Shown in pieces: positions 19,497 to 30,537 of a stretch of 64,000 nucleotides of DNA. Position 1 is the stretch's first letter, and each line of letters opens with the position of its first letter. This DNA comes from Trichuris trichiura. Taxonomy: Eukaryota > Nematoda > Enoplea > Trichinellida > Trichuridae. Position numbers and translations under genes: made by a program. Under the pieces are notes generated by a model. That model had not been told where the DNA came from. It did not search any database and was given only the letters and a program-made list of their open reading frames with translations. Where the stretch lies: positions 243,501 through 307,500 of the forward strand of contig JBAJFE010000002.1 of assembly GCA_037903355.1 (NCBI GenBank), given 5' to 3'.

Positions 19497-21530
19497 CAGT
19501 GTTTCTCAAGCTGAAGCCCGTTGAGCCCCCCCCCCCCACCCCCGGGAACGTTTCCGAGCGTCTGGGCCCCTATTTTGACTTGCCAGTTCGGGCGCACTGA
19601 TTGGCTGAACGGTTGCAACGTCAGAAGGTGAACTACAGCTGTACAGATTTATTTCTGCAAACTGTTTTTCGGGAAGTCAGTGAGAGCTGCTTGGCTCGCC
19701 CAGATGATGGCGAACTAGTCTGTCGATGTCGGGCTCGATCGAGGTAACTCGCAGACGCAGATCGCCGCGTCTGATTACTTGCAGCCGTTTGCGTTTCTTC
19801 GTCACTAGGTCCATAGCGATACTAAATGCGCGTTCCACTAGACTCGATGGGGAAATACAAATCAGTAACTTTTTTACCACACCCAATATGTCAGGGTACA
19901 ACCTTGGTACTTTCTTCTGCAGGCAGAGCTGCTGATAACCCTTTGACAGCCTGGCCTTGAGCTCCACGCTCGACCGTAACTTCAGCAGCTCTTCTTGCAG
20001 CGACATCTCTTCGTCGTCTAAATTTGTTAGCGGATTTATCACCCAGTCTGGGACTACCATAGACAAAATGTCGTGAAAACGACTTGTGAAATCGTCTTGC
20101 AGTGCTTGGAGATGCTAACAGTACGATTCCACATCTGCTTCAGAGATCCCACCTTCGTTTCCCACTTGGGCGAGACTTTGAAACTGGGACAACTCGCCCC
20201 TTGGAAGTTGCGCTTGAAGATAAGCAGCTTTGACAAAAACGCAGAGATAATGGATTTTGTCTTAATCAATTTTAGGTCGTCTGCCTGGAACTGCTTATTC
20301 ATCTCATAAAGTTTAAAATACAAGTCTGCTAAGTACGCAATGTCCGCTTTCCGATTACGTAGATTCTCGGTCAGCGAAGCGTCCTCCTGTTCAAAAAATT
20401 GAAGAACGGATTCGTACAGGTCGAAAAACTTCAACAGGCAGGCACCTTTTGATAGGCACCTGAATTCTGTATGCAGAAGTAGACGATTGAAGTCGTCCTC
20501 GTTACTTTCATCACTGAGTCATCGAAAAAGTCTGTCACTGAATGTATTACTTTTAATTTTGTTTACCGCGTTGATGACATACCAAAGGGGTATCATTCAA
20601 ACGACGGGCTACGAGATGCTGCCGATGCAACACACAATGGATGCACAGCACGTTGGGAACCATGATTTTTAGATACGATATGAATCCCCGCTGACAGCCG
20701 AGCATAGCTGGTGCACCATCTCTTGCCACGGCTGTCATGTTCTGAAGGGGAATTGCTTTTTCCATGAAGAACTCCTCCACTACTTGAAAGATAGACTCAC
20801 CCCTTCTATCCGTACTCAATTCTTTCGAAAACCATAATTCTTCTACGAACCGTTCTTCTTTTATAAAGCGGACGTAGGCCAGTAAAAGCGATTCATCTCC
20901 AGGTAATGTGGATTCATCCAATTGCAACGAGAATTCTCTCTCTCTGAGCATGCAGCAGAGCGTTTCTTCAGTGTCCTTAGCCATTGCATCGATTCGTCTC
21001 TGAACAGTATCATTGCGTAGTGGTATTTTCCTGGTAACATCATGTGCGTTTTGGTGAAGCACGGTTTCCAGAACTTTAGCTATGGCGAGCATTATCAATT
21101 CCTCGCCGATCGTATGAGGCTTACCTGCCTTCGCAATTAACAATGGAATTCTATATGACGCTGCAAGTCCATCACGATCTGGTTTTGAAAGAAATGGTAT
21201 CATATTGTTCAGTGTGCTCTTCTTTTCTACCCTCTCCCTCAGGGCCCGGTAGAAGGACAGGTCCTTATTACTCATGTTCGGGTGCCGCCTCATTAAATGG
21301 CGTTTCATCTTGGACGGCTTCATAGACTCGTTTGAGAAAACTCGCACAACAAACATACTGGTAGTTGTTCCGTACCAGGCGTAACAGCAAAACCAAAGCG
21401 CGGATATTCGCTACTATATTGCCTGCATTTCTTGCTCGCCTGAGCCATGACTGAGCCTCTGCAAAGTCGCTTCTCGAAACCAAGTAGACAAGTATATCAC
21501 AGACTTACAGCGACAACGTTCGACGCTCAA
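19497..21530 (-). mobile_element. hAT element carrying a SCAND3/ZBED-type transposase gene
   Basis: The left terminus CAGTGTTTCTCAAG at about 19497 sits inside PLE coding sequence. The subterminal CGCACTGATTGGCTG block at 19595-19610 is shared with the MITE at 22673. The right terminus was not found and the end coordinate is approximate. A run of 12 C residues (19526-19537) lies near the left end. Confidence 0.6.
19677..21356 (-). pseudogene. hAT transposase (SCAND3/ZBED5-like), broken
   Basis: The first 267 codons from the ATG at 21356 begin in the remains of a BED-type zinc finger (KMKRHLMRRHPNMSNKDLSF). They continue into the RNase H-like core with FSLQLDESTL, the first catalytic Asp region, and ARDGAPAMLGCQRGF, the second. 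The frame breaks near 20550 and again near 20060. The final part (20066-19677) has the hAT dimerisation region with SSLVERAFSIAMDLVTKKR and RRGDLRLRVTSIEPDI. All parts are collinear on one strand, so this is one gene disabled by a few frameshifts and stops. Confidence 0.85.
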
Positions 21531-22672
21531 TATGGCTTACTGAATTTGTTCGGACGAAACTGGAGCGAGCGTAGGAGAAAAGCAACCGTACAGAAATAGC
21601 GTTCGCAGAAAATGTGTGCAACACATACAAGTCCCTGTCGCTAACGCGCATGCTTACGTAGTAGCTACGTGGACATTAGGCGCAACGAAAGAGAAGGAAG
21701 TCAAAGGCAGTCGACTTTTTACAGAGCTAAGGCAAGAGATGGTAATCGTTGACTAAATTGTAAAGCAGAGTCATTGCTACCAAGCTACGCCAACACTCGC
21801 TAATCGCTGATTGAATCGTAAAGCAGGTGCAAATACAGTAGGCCCTCGTTATCCGTTTTTTTTTGGTTCCAGGACTTTCCGCGTAAAGTCATGTCCCGTG
21901 CTCAAAATATGGAATCATTTGTAAACAACCTGCGCGCTTTCTTGTGTACACTACAAATAGACACGAAATTTCTTATAGTTACTAATATCAATTGGTGCTG
22001 AATAAATAGTTTAATGAAGAACATATTAAAGAAAATAACGACATACGATAATCCCAGAATATATTGGAATGCGAATTACTTTCAGAATACACCTTTTTAG
22101 CTGTAAGCAAAGTATACAGGCTTTTATTGTTACGGTATTGCTCCGTTATTCCAGTAAAAACAAAATTTGTACGAAGCTAAGGACAACGTCGTAACAATAA
22201 AAACTCCATAATCCACAAGAACTACTGCAATCCCGTACAAAGAAACTCATTTCAACGCTGTAAGCAAAAGGTAAAAGCGCTGAACCACAGCGAATACCAT
22301 TGACACTAGTTCGTCTTTAGTAACAATCATTGCCTGTGCAATACCTTTACGTTAGCTAATGTTGGTGAGGTAGAAGATCTTTTCGACTCTACGCCTCACT
22401 TCAGCACATGACATGCCACTATTCAAAAGATCCAAGATGTTTTTTTCTCTTAGAGAAACAACACTTTAGGGTCCCCCTCTTTGGGTGTGAAGAATTGCTT
22501 CGATCACTCACTTCCTTTCTGTCGGTTATCTCGTACAAATAACTAACGAAAATGAGCAAATGGGTTAATTTTGCTATTAGTGATAACTGAACTACTCACG
22601 CACTTTTAGAACACGTTCTCATTGCCTGTGATAGCCTGCCAATCACGGGCTACAACTGCCAATAGTCTAATA

Positions 22673-23137
22673 CAGTGTTTCTCAAGGTCAGGGTAGCCAC
22701 GGCCCACCTGTGAAGGCTTCTGAGCGTTAACCCCCACCCCCCAATTCTGATAGTTGATTTGGAGCGCGCTGATTGGCTGGATGGGAGGACGGAGGGTAGC
22801 CGGGAGGTCATAATGTAGGTGGTGCACAAAATTCTATGGGGAAAGCGTTTCCCGGACAGTGTGTCGTGCACTTACTTTTTCAGCTCCGAGCTGGTTGCTC
22901 CTTCCCCCGGTCCTCCTTTGCAGTCAATTAGAATTGCGGGGAGCACAAGGACGCAGCTTTCTCTTGGGCAGGAGACAGTACCTAACACGCAGGCCATACC
23001 TTCCTGCGCACTTCAACACGATCGCCCAGGTGGGGCACGTGCCCCCCACAGCTCCAAAGGGCTCCCTTGGCGATTTGGGCTCCCTGGAGGTCAAAAGAGC
23101 CTCCGGTGGGGTACATGCCCCACCGTGAGAATCACTG
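22673..23137. mobile_element. hAT MITE with 8-bp TSD
   Basis: It starts CAGTGTTTCTCAAGG and ends GAGAATCACTG. It is flanked by GTCTAATA at 22665-22672 and 23138-23145. It shares its terminus and the GCTGATTGGCTG block with the transposase-bearing hAT at 19497, so it is probably mobilised by that family. Short frames on both strands are fortuitous. Confidence 0.85.
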
Positions 23138-23149
23138 GTCTAATATAAA

Positions 23150-25360
23150 TGCTGTTCAATCAATCAAAGACATCCTGTCTTCAGAGAAAGGCTGCTCAGT
23201 GAATTGACGAGCTAATGCGTCGCAGCTGTTCTATTAGTAACCAATCGGAGCACTTCACAATACACTGAGGTCAACACATTCGTTACGACTGCATGCGAAA
23301 CTACGGTGGCACTGAGAGATCTTTCATCGTAAGCCAAAAGAGTGCTTAGAGAAATGCTCTTCTTAAGTTAATCGTTCAATGAAATTGTCGTCGGTTGTCT
23401 TCTCAGATCTATTACTATGTCTTCCTCAGCTTCATTACTAACCCTTGCTGAATCTTTTTTTTTGCATTCTTGCAACTGGGCATTCGGTGACATGTCCTCT
23501 TGGACATGGTAACATCTTATTGCCTATGTCTGTTACGTAGCAGGCATTGCAAGCACACATTCTATTCGTCAAATGATGCTGGTTTACCATATAATGGTAT
23601 CGTGGTTTTAGTATTGCTCACAATAGGCTAATGGACGCAGAACTGAGTAAATCCGGGAATTTAGTATTCACTGTTCATTAATGACTGAGACTTGAGGAAG
23701 AACACAAGTAACGGAAACTTTTGTGGTACTCTTAAGCGTAAAGGCTCTGCAGGTTTTGCCAATGCTCACTCGACCTTTGGCTAAAGATAACTTGCCGCAC
23801 AAAGCCGTTCGACGTACAGAACTTTAATAAGGCGCCTTATGTTCACTATGAACTAGGTCGGCAAAGCGAGAATTATTCGAATGAATCATAACAAGCGGCA
23901 CAGGTTAATTTTTTGATCAGTTATCAAACTTTTATAACACCTTGTCAACGATGACACTTTGCCTTTGATCTGTTATGGCTTACGAAGGTATCATATACGC
24001 TCTGAAGACTATCAAGGTCCACCTGTTTGCTTTCGAGAGCGAAAGTTACGGCACTTGTTCACAAACGACTACCCCTTTTGCAAACTCTTAATTAAACAGT
24101 GAACAAAGAAGAGTGAATGTTAGAACGACGTTTGAACAGGTAATCTGTGTAGCCCAGGTTGATAATCGCGAATAGAATGAAGAACTAAGACAGAGTTCTT
24201 ATTTTTGCGCCTTTCTTAGGCCTGATAGGTGTTGTGGTATTCAGAGCTGAATTGAGAATTGTAGCAACAAGAAGAACCACAACATTAACATTCTTTTACT
24301 AAGCGCACTGAATAGCGAACGAAAGAAAACACAACCAGCTACAGCTAACGACAGCGAAGAGAAAGTGAGCGCGATCAGCTAGGCAGCAAACGGCGTGTTA
24401 CACAGTTCGCAATCCACCAAACATGAGTCATCCTGACACGCGTAATTGCTACGCTCATATTGACGTCCCAGTTTGCATTCCTCAACAGCACGTTACAATT
24501 GTGATGTGTGGTCTGTCATTTTGCTCAAACAAACCGAAGGCACCCAGTTGCACAATCCTTTCCATATTCGTAATTAACTTTGACGTCTCTGTCCCAGTTA
24601 ATGGAAGGGTTATGGCATACACCGAAGCGCCTCTGGTTTTTCATAGAGTAACATGCTCCCGTGACACACGATCTTCAGTGGGAGGATGAGAGGACATTCA
24701 AACAATGACGCACAGGCGTCAAGTTCAGTGAAGCATGAGCTGTTCTGATCAGTAAAATCCTCGACCCCTTCATCCGTATCTTGCTCATAAAGACAGCTAC
24801 GGCCAGCCAGATGTTGCGCGTGTTTAATTAACTTCTGCTGGCTACAGAACCAGAAGCATTCCGAAAGCTTTGAGACAATCATCTTCTATTGTCACCTAAG
24901 CATAAAATTCTTCTCTCAGCCTTCTCAATCTTCAACAACTAAAACCCAGGTCGTTTAGCAGCTGTCAGTATTGAGCAACGACTATCTTGGATGAACATAA
25001 TGGGGTGGCAGTTCTGACATCCACTTGCACTTTTCACTAATAGAAGTGGTTAAACTATGATGTAAATTGCATTTTTTCTACTTAAAATTTTTGCACACCA
25101 AACGACATTTGAACTTCAGTAGACTAAGCTGTGCTGTTATCCTTTCGAACCTTTGCTGTTGTTAACGGACCTCCTAATCTATCAAACAGGCAATAGCTCA
25201 AGTAAATTTAAAATTTTGCTGCATTAAGCGACCTTACAATGTTTCTTCAGAAATTGTGTGCAGCCTTTCTGAGACAGTCAATATTCAAGCTTAACTGCTT
25301 CTGTGGATAAGGAATTTTATTACTATTTATAAGCCATTATGACTTAAGAAGCTGACTTAC
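23150..25360. other. No gene seen (interior of the pogo-TIR element)
   Basis: Over 2 kb of AT-rich sequence with no frame above 90 codons that resembles a known protein. Confidence 0.4.
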
Positions 25361-25469
25361 AATAGTATGAGGTACCTTGAAAACGTGGTGTCTTGGTACG
25401 GGACCATATATTTTCATAATGTAAAACCTTTATTACGGAACGGTTCCCGTTGATGTATATGAAAAGAGA

Positions 25470-25510
25470 CTCCGGAGCTTTCGGGTCATTCGAGACCCGT
25501 CATCAGCGGT
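25470..25510 (-). ncRNA. Hammerhead-ribozyme-like motif
   Basis: Minus strand: CCG, CTGATGA, GGGTC/GACCC hairpin with loop TCGAAT, GAA, AGCT, C, CGG. Complete core. Confidence 0.65.
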
Positions 25511-25562
25511 CTAAAGTTGTAAATATCAACTAATATATAATGTTGATATTTACAACTTTAGA

Positions 25563-25603
25563 CCGCTGATGACGGGTCTCGAATGACCCGAAAGCTCCGG
25601 AGT
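25563..25603 (+). ncRNA. Hammerhead-ribozyme-like motif
   Basis: Plus-strand partner of 25470-25510 with an identical core and helix II. Confidence 0.65.
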
Positions 25604-26164
25604 CTCTTTTCATATACATCAACTGGAACCGTTCCGTAATAAAGTTTTTTCATTATGAAAGTATGAGGTACCTAAGCCTAATGCTGGGAAATGAGAAACT
25701 AAAAGCTACTGGTGAGTGATAGCTCATCATAGTAACGGGAAGTATTAGCATTATGCGCAGGGTTGAGAAGACAATAGAAAAAACCATTTTTTCAGGTCAC
25801 ATGATGAAATCCTACCACTACATACACAAAAAATGACACTGCGCTGCTATTATGTTCAGCAGCGAATCGTCAATCTCTGCTAAAAATGAGGTCATTGTTT
25901 TCTAAAGACAAACCGCGTTGAGTCAAATCCGCAGATAACGAGGGCCTACTGTATATCGCAAAAACGATGGCGCATTCTGATAACGCGGACAACTATTCTC
26001 TGATGTGAACATGTGCTCTGCGTTCAAAGCTTCACAGCAGAATGCTTCTCCTACTCAACCCCACACCGGGTAGGTCATGGTGTTAAACGTGCGATCCCTT
26101 CTACCGTGTGTTCTGAATGGCCGTTTAACGAGCGGTGGTTGGTTCATGTGGTGGAGTGGAGGGC

Positions 26165-26381
26165 AGTTGTTAACGGCATGTAGCATCATACATAGCATGC
26201 AACTTTATCTTAACCAGTATGCACAATACCTATGCACCTCAACAAGACGGTTCCCCTCCCCCACCCCCCCCCCGCACAGCTCAAATGGCTACCCAAGGGT
26301 CCCCTTGGCGTTTTGAGCCTTTCTGTACTTCAAGCAGGCCCCCCGGTGGGGCACTTGTCTCACCGTCAGAATCGCTTAGTT
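26165..26381. repeat. Partial hAT MITE (right end)
   Basis: A C-rich block, then the GGTGGGGCACTTGTCTCACCGTCAGAATC end, resembles the right half of the MITE at 22673. The left terminus is absent. Confidence 0.5.
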
Positions 26382-26563
26382 AGGGGATGACTTAAAGTAA
26401 ACGAGGCAGCCATGCTAGCATCCCAAACGTTGTAAGTGTTCCCCTAGGCGTGTGTAACTTTCGCGTGATGGTAGATGTTACGAAGCTTTTTAGTTACCCG
26501 TTTTTCTGTAGCGCAGTCATGATGTGACGTAACTCAAAATTCAAGAACATTGGATCGCAGATT

Positions 26564-27617
26564 GTGACGGCGCGGTCCACTATTCCCGGCACGATACCAC
26601 TCTTAACTGAAATGGGGTGGTGTGAAGAGGAATTAGAGCACCTGTTTGAATGTGTTGGTTTTCCGTGTGCCGTTTTTCTTAGGCTTGTACTTTTCTGGGA
26701 ACCAGCACGTTCAGGAAGGGAAGTTTGTTGTCCATTTCTTTCTCAATTGTGGACGCTATCTGTCCGGGGAAAGTTGAGTTCAGGTGTTCCAAGAGAGCGT
26801 TTTATTGTCATTTTTTGGCAACGGCAGAAATGTCAGCATATCGTTTAAACAATTTAAAAGACCACGGGTTATCCGTTCTATTGAATACAGTCTCTTGCAA
26901 GTGTTCCAAGTACAGTTCCGCAAGGACCGGAGGCAGTGGACTCACAATTTGTGCCCCTTCGTTCTGCCGGAATAAACTGTCCTAGATTCTGAAATAGTTT
27001 CTTTCCCGCATGCAAAGTGATACTAACTTCGCTATTTGAAAAAGACGTTGCCTAGTTCTCTCACTTGAGCTAGTGTCTAAGTCCAATAGGGATTGTAAGA
27101 TGCTGAGAGCGTGAAGTATTTGGATGCTCGTGGAAAGATCCTTCACGTCATGACTTACCATAAAGTCAGTCTTTGAAATCTGAATCTATTTCAGAGTCGC
27201 GCAAAAGTCTCTTTGATTGGCAACATGAGAAGTTCTTCCTCCGGCCAGCGGCGAATTGTGTTTTTAAAGTAGGCGCACAGTTGTGACGCACTGCAGTTAA
27301 CGCTGCACAACCGGTCTAAAAGGCACACCCGGTTTGTAGACCTTTAGAAGACCGTAAAGCTCAGGGCACACGGAATTGCTTACGCAGTACAACCTATTCC
27401 TGATAGAGGTGATGGTATTGAACACTGGATGTTTCTTAACGGGTCTGACGATTTTCACGATGGAGTTTTCGTGCGGTTTTCTGTCTTGCCCGTTGTTGGT
27501 GTCTGAAATAACCAAGGCAAACGCCTTATAAGCGCGTGGATAAGCGCTAGTAAGGCGTTTGGTTATTTCGGAAATCAAAAACAGGCAAGCCAAAAAGGCG
27601 TTTGAAAACTCCGTCAC
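26564..27617 (-). pseudogene. Penelope-like reverse transcriptase remnant
   Basis: On the minus strand the frame from 27617 reads VRPVKKHPVFN and then LYGLLKVYKPGVPFRPVV, the PLE reverse transcriptase motif where other RTs have PKIHKP. Further along (near 26780-26650), after many stops, ASTIEKEMDNKLPFLNVLV appears, the PLE region downstream of the catalytic box. The order and strand are consistent with one decayed copy. The catalytic YxDD box itself was not found intact. Confidence 0.75.
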
Positions 27618-27620
27618 TGT
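27465..27620. repeat. Imperfect palindrome at PLE 5' side
   Basis: Arms containing TTTGGTTATTTC and GGCGTTTG pair with their inverted copies around a centre near 27540. This resembles the inverted terminal-repeat pieces typical of PLE insertions. Confidence 0.55.
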
Positions 27621-27672
27621 ATGATGGTATCCTTAAATAACCTATCCTAGGAGTAAAACTTACATACGCATC

Positions 27673-27711
27673 ATCGCTGAAGACAGGACAAAGTCGGTCC
27701 CAAAAGCTCGG
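27673..27711 (+). ncRNA. Decayed hammerhead-like motif
   Basis: CGCTGAAGA, then a weakened helix II (GGAC/GTCC), AAA instead of GAA, AGCTCGG. It is the inverted counterpart of the motif at 18929 and lies upstream of the PLE reverse transcriptase remnant on the opposite strand. Confidence 0.45.
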
Positions 27712-28229
27712 AATTTATAACATTGTTCTAATTTTTCCTTAATAACTGCTCATCCATCCGTTAGCAGGGCGTTGCTTTGGTTATTTCACAAACCTAAAAG
27801 GAGCAAGACAAAACCGTTTACGAAAGCTCCATCTATATGAAATGATCCATTTTCTAAATTTTTTTGTTTCTAAGTCGCATGTAGTAGAAATCACCGGTCA
27901 TCAATTTTTTCTGTAGACTCCCGAGGCCACGGAAGAGGACATCGTTCGCCGGTAAGACTTCGTATGTGTAGTAATTACGAAAAAACACAAACCGTTTATT
28001 GTCTACTTATGCAGAATTTATCAGAAAAAATCCTCAGGGCTTTCTCTTAGTGCGCTCCATTTTTAACGATTACAAGTACAGGTGCTGTACGCGGTGGTTA
28101 GTGACGTAGGGTTCTCAGGTTAGTTGCATAGCCGCGGGGTCTGCGTTGGTGAAGTTTTTAATAGCTGAAAAATCAGGTTTCTGTTACTTTTGTGACGTCA
28201 TAGTTCCTTGACGTCCTGATTTCTCCTAG

Positions 28230-28660
28230 TTTCTCATATCATCTGCGTCGAAGGGGGCTCTGTGCCGTTATTAATTTCTTGGTTTGAGTCTTTACGCAGA
28301 GAGGTTCGCCAGAAGTAAGTCGGCAAAAACAAAGGGAAAGTCGCAATGCTAGTACCTAGTGAATTGGAATTAGCGGAACAACAGGAGGCACGTGTCACTC
28401 CTACTGACTGAGCGTCTGCCAGGGGGTTTGCGGTTGCTGGCGTCACTGATTCGGTTAATGAGCTGTGCAAAGGAGTGAAAGTGAGGGACTGGAGCACGTG
28501 TGCGTGAATCGATAGGCACGGGGAACACAATGGAGCTGCAGTGGCGTATTCAGGGGTGGCGTATGCAGTGACCCGTAGAAAATATCTGTGGTCAATGGCC
28601 TGATTCGCATTTCGTCTTGGTGAACGACATGCAGCTCATTCTGTGCAATGCCTACGTGAA
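28230..28660 (-). repeat. Merlin-internal sequence (fragment)
   Basis: The minus strand reads GIAQNELHVVHQDE followed by a stretch parallel to 15700-15950 and 31580-31800, the internal non-core parts of the Merlin copies. No transposase core is present. Confidence 0.5.
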
Positions 28661-28669
28661 AGAACATCC

Positions 28670-29000
28670 AGTGGCTCATGGTTTTGGTAGATCTTCTATG
28701 GCCTTTCCCGTTTTTGTCTGTGTTGGTATCTGTAATTAAACGAAACAATTGCTCTACGAACGGATGGATGAACGATTATTAGGAAAAACGTACAGAACCA
28801 ATGTACTTAGCTTCATGAATGAACAACTCTAGAGCATTCCGAAAGCTCTGAAATAAAGTTGAGTGCATTGGTTATATACATTTTTCGTAATAATCGCCCA
28901 TCCATTCGTTTGTAAAGCAATTGTTTCGTTTAATTACCGATACCAACACAGACAAAAAACGGGAAAGGCCGTAGAGGATCTACCGAAACCATGAAACTCT
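28670..29000. repeat. PLE-derived inverted repeat
   Basis: 28670-28810 and 28850-29000 are inverted copies with the ATTACAGATACCAACACAGA-type block and the CGGATGGATGA block. Both blocks also occur next to PLE reverse transcriptase fragments. Confidence 0.6.
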
Positions 29001-29084
29001 ATCCCGTAACGAAGCACCCGGTATTCAAATCCAGTGGCTGCATGAGCCAGTGAAAGATGAACAAATGACAGTAAAGTTCCTACG

Positions 29085-29945
29085 TGATAAAAGGCTGTGC
29101 CCCTTTTTGCGGAGAGTCGATGCAACTGGGGCGCGGCGGCGTGGCCTGGTGCTGCTTCAAGTGTTCTTGCCGCAGGCAAGTGTCCATACTCACGGGGACG
29201 TGGTTCGAGGGTAAGCGCACAAAGCGCAGTGACCGTTCCGAGCGCGAAAGTACAATGTGACCTTTGCAGCCCTTTGACACGTGCTGAAGTTCCAGGTGAT
29301 TGTGAAAATTATATTTATTTGGAATCGAAGGTATAACTCGATGAAGTTTTGTGAGCATGAGCTCGGTAATGGTCTTGCGCCCTTGTACTGCTGCTGTACG
29401 TATTCTCTCTTTTTCAGGGCTAGTAAGATCGTCATAGCCAGCTGGAATAGGCGCTGGCAGCAAGTTGTAGCCGAAGCACTTGCTGAAGCGCCTGTGCAAC
29501 TGGGAAAGCCGTCGAGAACGGTGCAGCTTGAACAGTCGCTGCTCTCCCGGAGCAAGTACACCAGAGGCAAAAAGTACCCACAGCAATGGGTCCTCAGAGG
29601 AACATGCTAGTAAACTGGCGACGCCTTTGTTGTACCCGTGGAGGACTAGTCGTCTGAGACCTTGCTGCCCATCATATAGGGGCACGTCAGGCCTGGCTCA
29701 ACCGTGATTGCGAACGGGTGGGTGCGTATCGGCTTCTCAGCTGCGAAGCATACACGCACTTGCGAGTAAATCACTTGGTAAGCTTTGTGGACCGAGCCAC
29801 AAGAGCGCAAACGCAATCCTTCGAATCTTTGTGGACTCAGGCCAAGCAGGGAAACAGGCAACGGTGTGGAACGCGTCAGAATGCGCTTTTAATTGCACCT
29901 CTGAGAGTTCATGTGGAGGAAGCAGTTGGGCGCCTCTGACGACGC
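29085..29945 (+). pseudogene. Merlin (ISXO2-like) transposase remnant
   Basis: The conceptual translation starts LCPFCGESMQLGRGGVAWCC with SCRRQVSI (zinc ribbon), followed by TGTWFEG. Later LEQSLLSRSKYTRG and KKYPQQWVLRG mark the first catalytic acidic region. Near 29760-29930, NHLVSFVDRATRAQTQSFES and LWTQAKQGN mark the C-terminal Asn/Glu region. Several stops and frame changes separate the parts. It covers most of the transposase and is more complete than the copy at 15.4 kb. Confidence 0.75.
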
Positions 29946-30530
29946 TTTTGACGCCATCGTCAGAGACATGCCGAGGTTGCACCCACTCAGATTAGATGCA
30001 TCGCGTACGTCTGTTCCGGTGCCGCAGTGAATTGTATATAGTCTTTACGTTTATTTTCTGTTTATGCGTTACTCTGTGGTACGTACAGTAGTCCATGCCA
30101 GTGCAATGGGAACGCCAGACTGCATTGTTCTGTCAATCTCATAATCCCTCCCATTGTGCAGCTGTGACGCTAGTCCTCCCCATGGTTCCACTGCTTTCCT
30201 AATCGCATTTAAATTCAAAGTCGCGTGGTGGCTTTCCCTTTGATGTAGCTGAATTTACTTCTGGCGGATCTCTCTGCTTTAAAACGCCTTGGTGTTCCTA
30301 CTGTAGGCATTGAAAACGCTTTTGTGTCACTCCTGAGGTTTAATCCCTTCCACCTCATGGTGGGTTGGTAAAGAGCTAGAAATAACTAAAATAACGGCAA
30401 AGAAAGCAGTAATTTCTGAGTAAGGGGAACCGAAGGTCAGGAACAAGGAATAGAGACGAACAGTAGAAACGGGAGGTAACCACAGGAGGAGAAAAAAGAG
30501 AGCTCCACTCGAAAACATTTCTTACGTTAA
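29946..30530. other. No gene seen
   Basis: No recognisable coding sequence or repeat terminus. Confidence 0.3.
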
Positions 30531-30537
30531 TTATGTT

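Larger units (their letters stand above)
25378..25659. mobile_element. Foldback element with head-to-head hammerhead motifs, 14-bp TSD
   Basis: 282 bp: two inverted arms around the centre ATCAACTAATATATAATGTTGAT. The left end TGAAAACGTGGTGTCTTGG and right end CATTATGAA match the 9232 element. The perfect 14-bp duplication AGTATGAGGTACCT flanks it (25364-25377 and 25660-25673). It is the cleanest member of the family. Both hammerhead cores are intact with perfect helix II. Confidence 0.88.
21836..25951. mobile_element. pogo-type element defined by TIRs, 4.1 kb with nested inserts
   Basis: The inverted termini CAGTAGGCCCTCGTTATC match at both ends and are flanked by TA (21834-21835 and 25952-25953). 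The same left end recurs at 54358. Inside are a hAT MITE (22673-23137) and a hammerhead foldback (25378-25659). A weak minus-strand match to a psq-type helix-turn-helix (EKKNILDLLNSGMSCAEV, near 22470-22400) hints at a lost pogo transposase. Otherwise no gene is visible in 23150-25360. Confidence 0.65.

Noticed and set aside
22819..23148. 109-aa and 89-aa Pro/Gly-rich plus frames
   Set aside because: They lie in the G/C-rich interior of a hAT MITE bounded by TSDs.
24423..24882. Opposed 88-90 aa frames as a possible gene
   Set aside because: No conserved motif, no splice logic, and they lie inside a pogo-TIR element.
28830..28855. CCGAAAGCTCTG as a hammerhead 3' half
   Set aside because: The upstream sequence lacks the CUGANGA box; only the PLE-type inverted repeat is supported.
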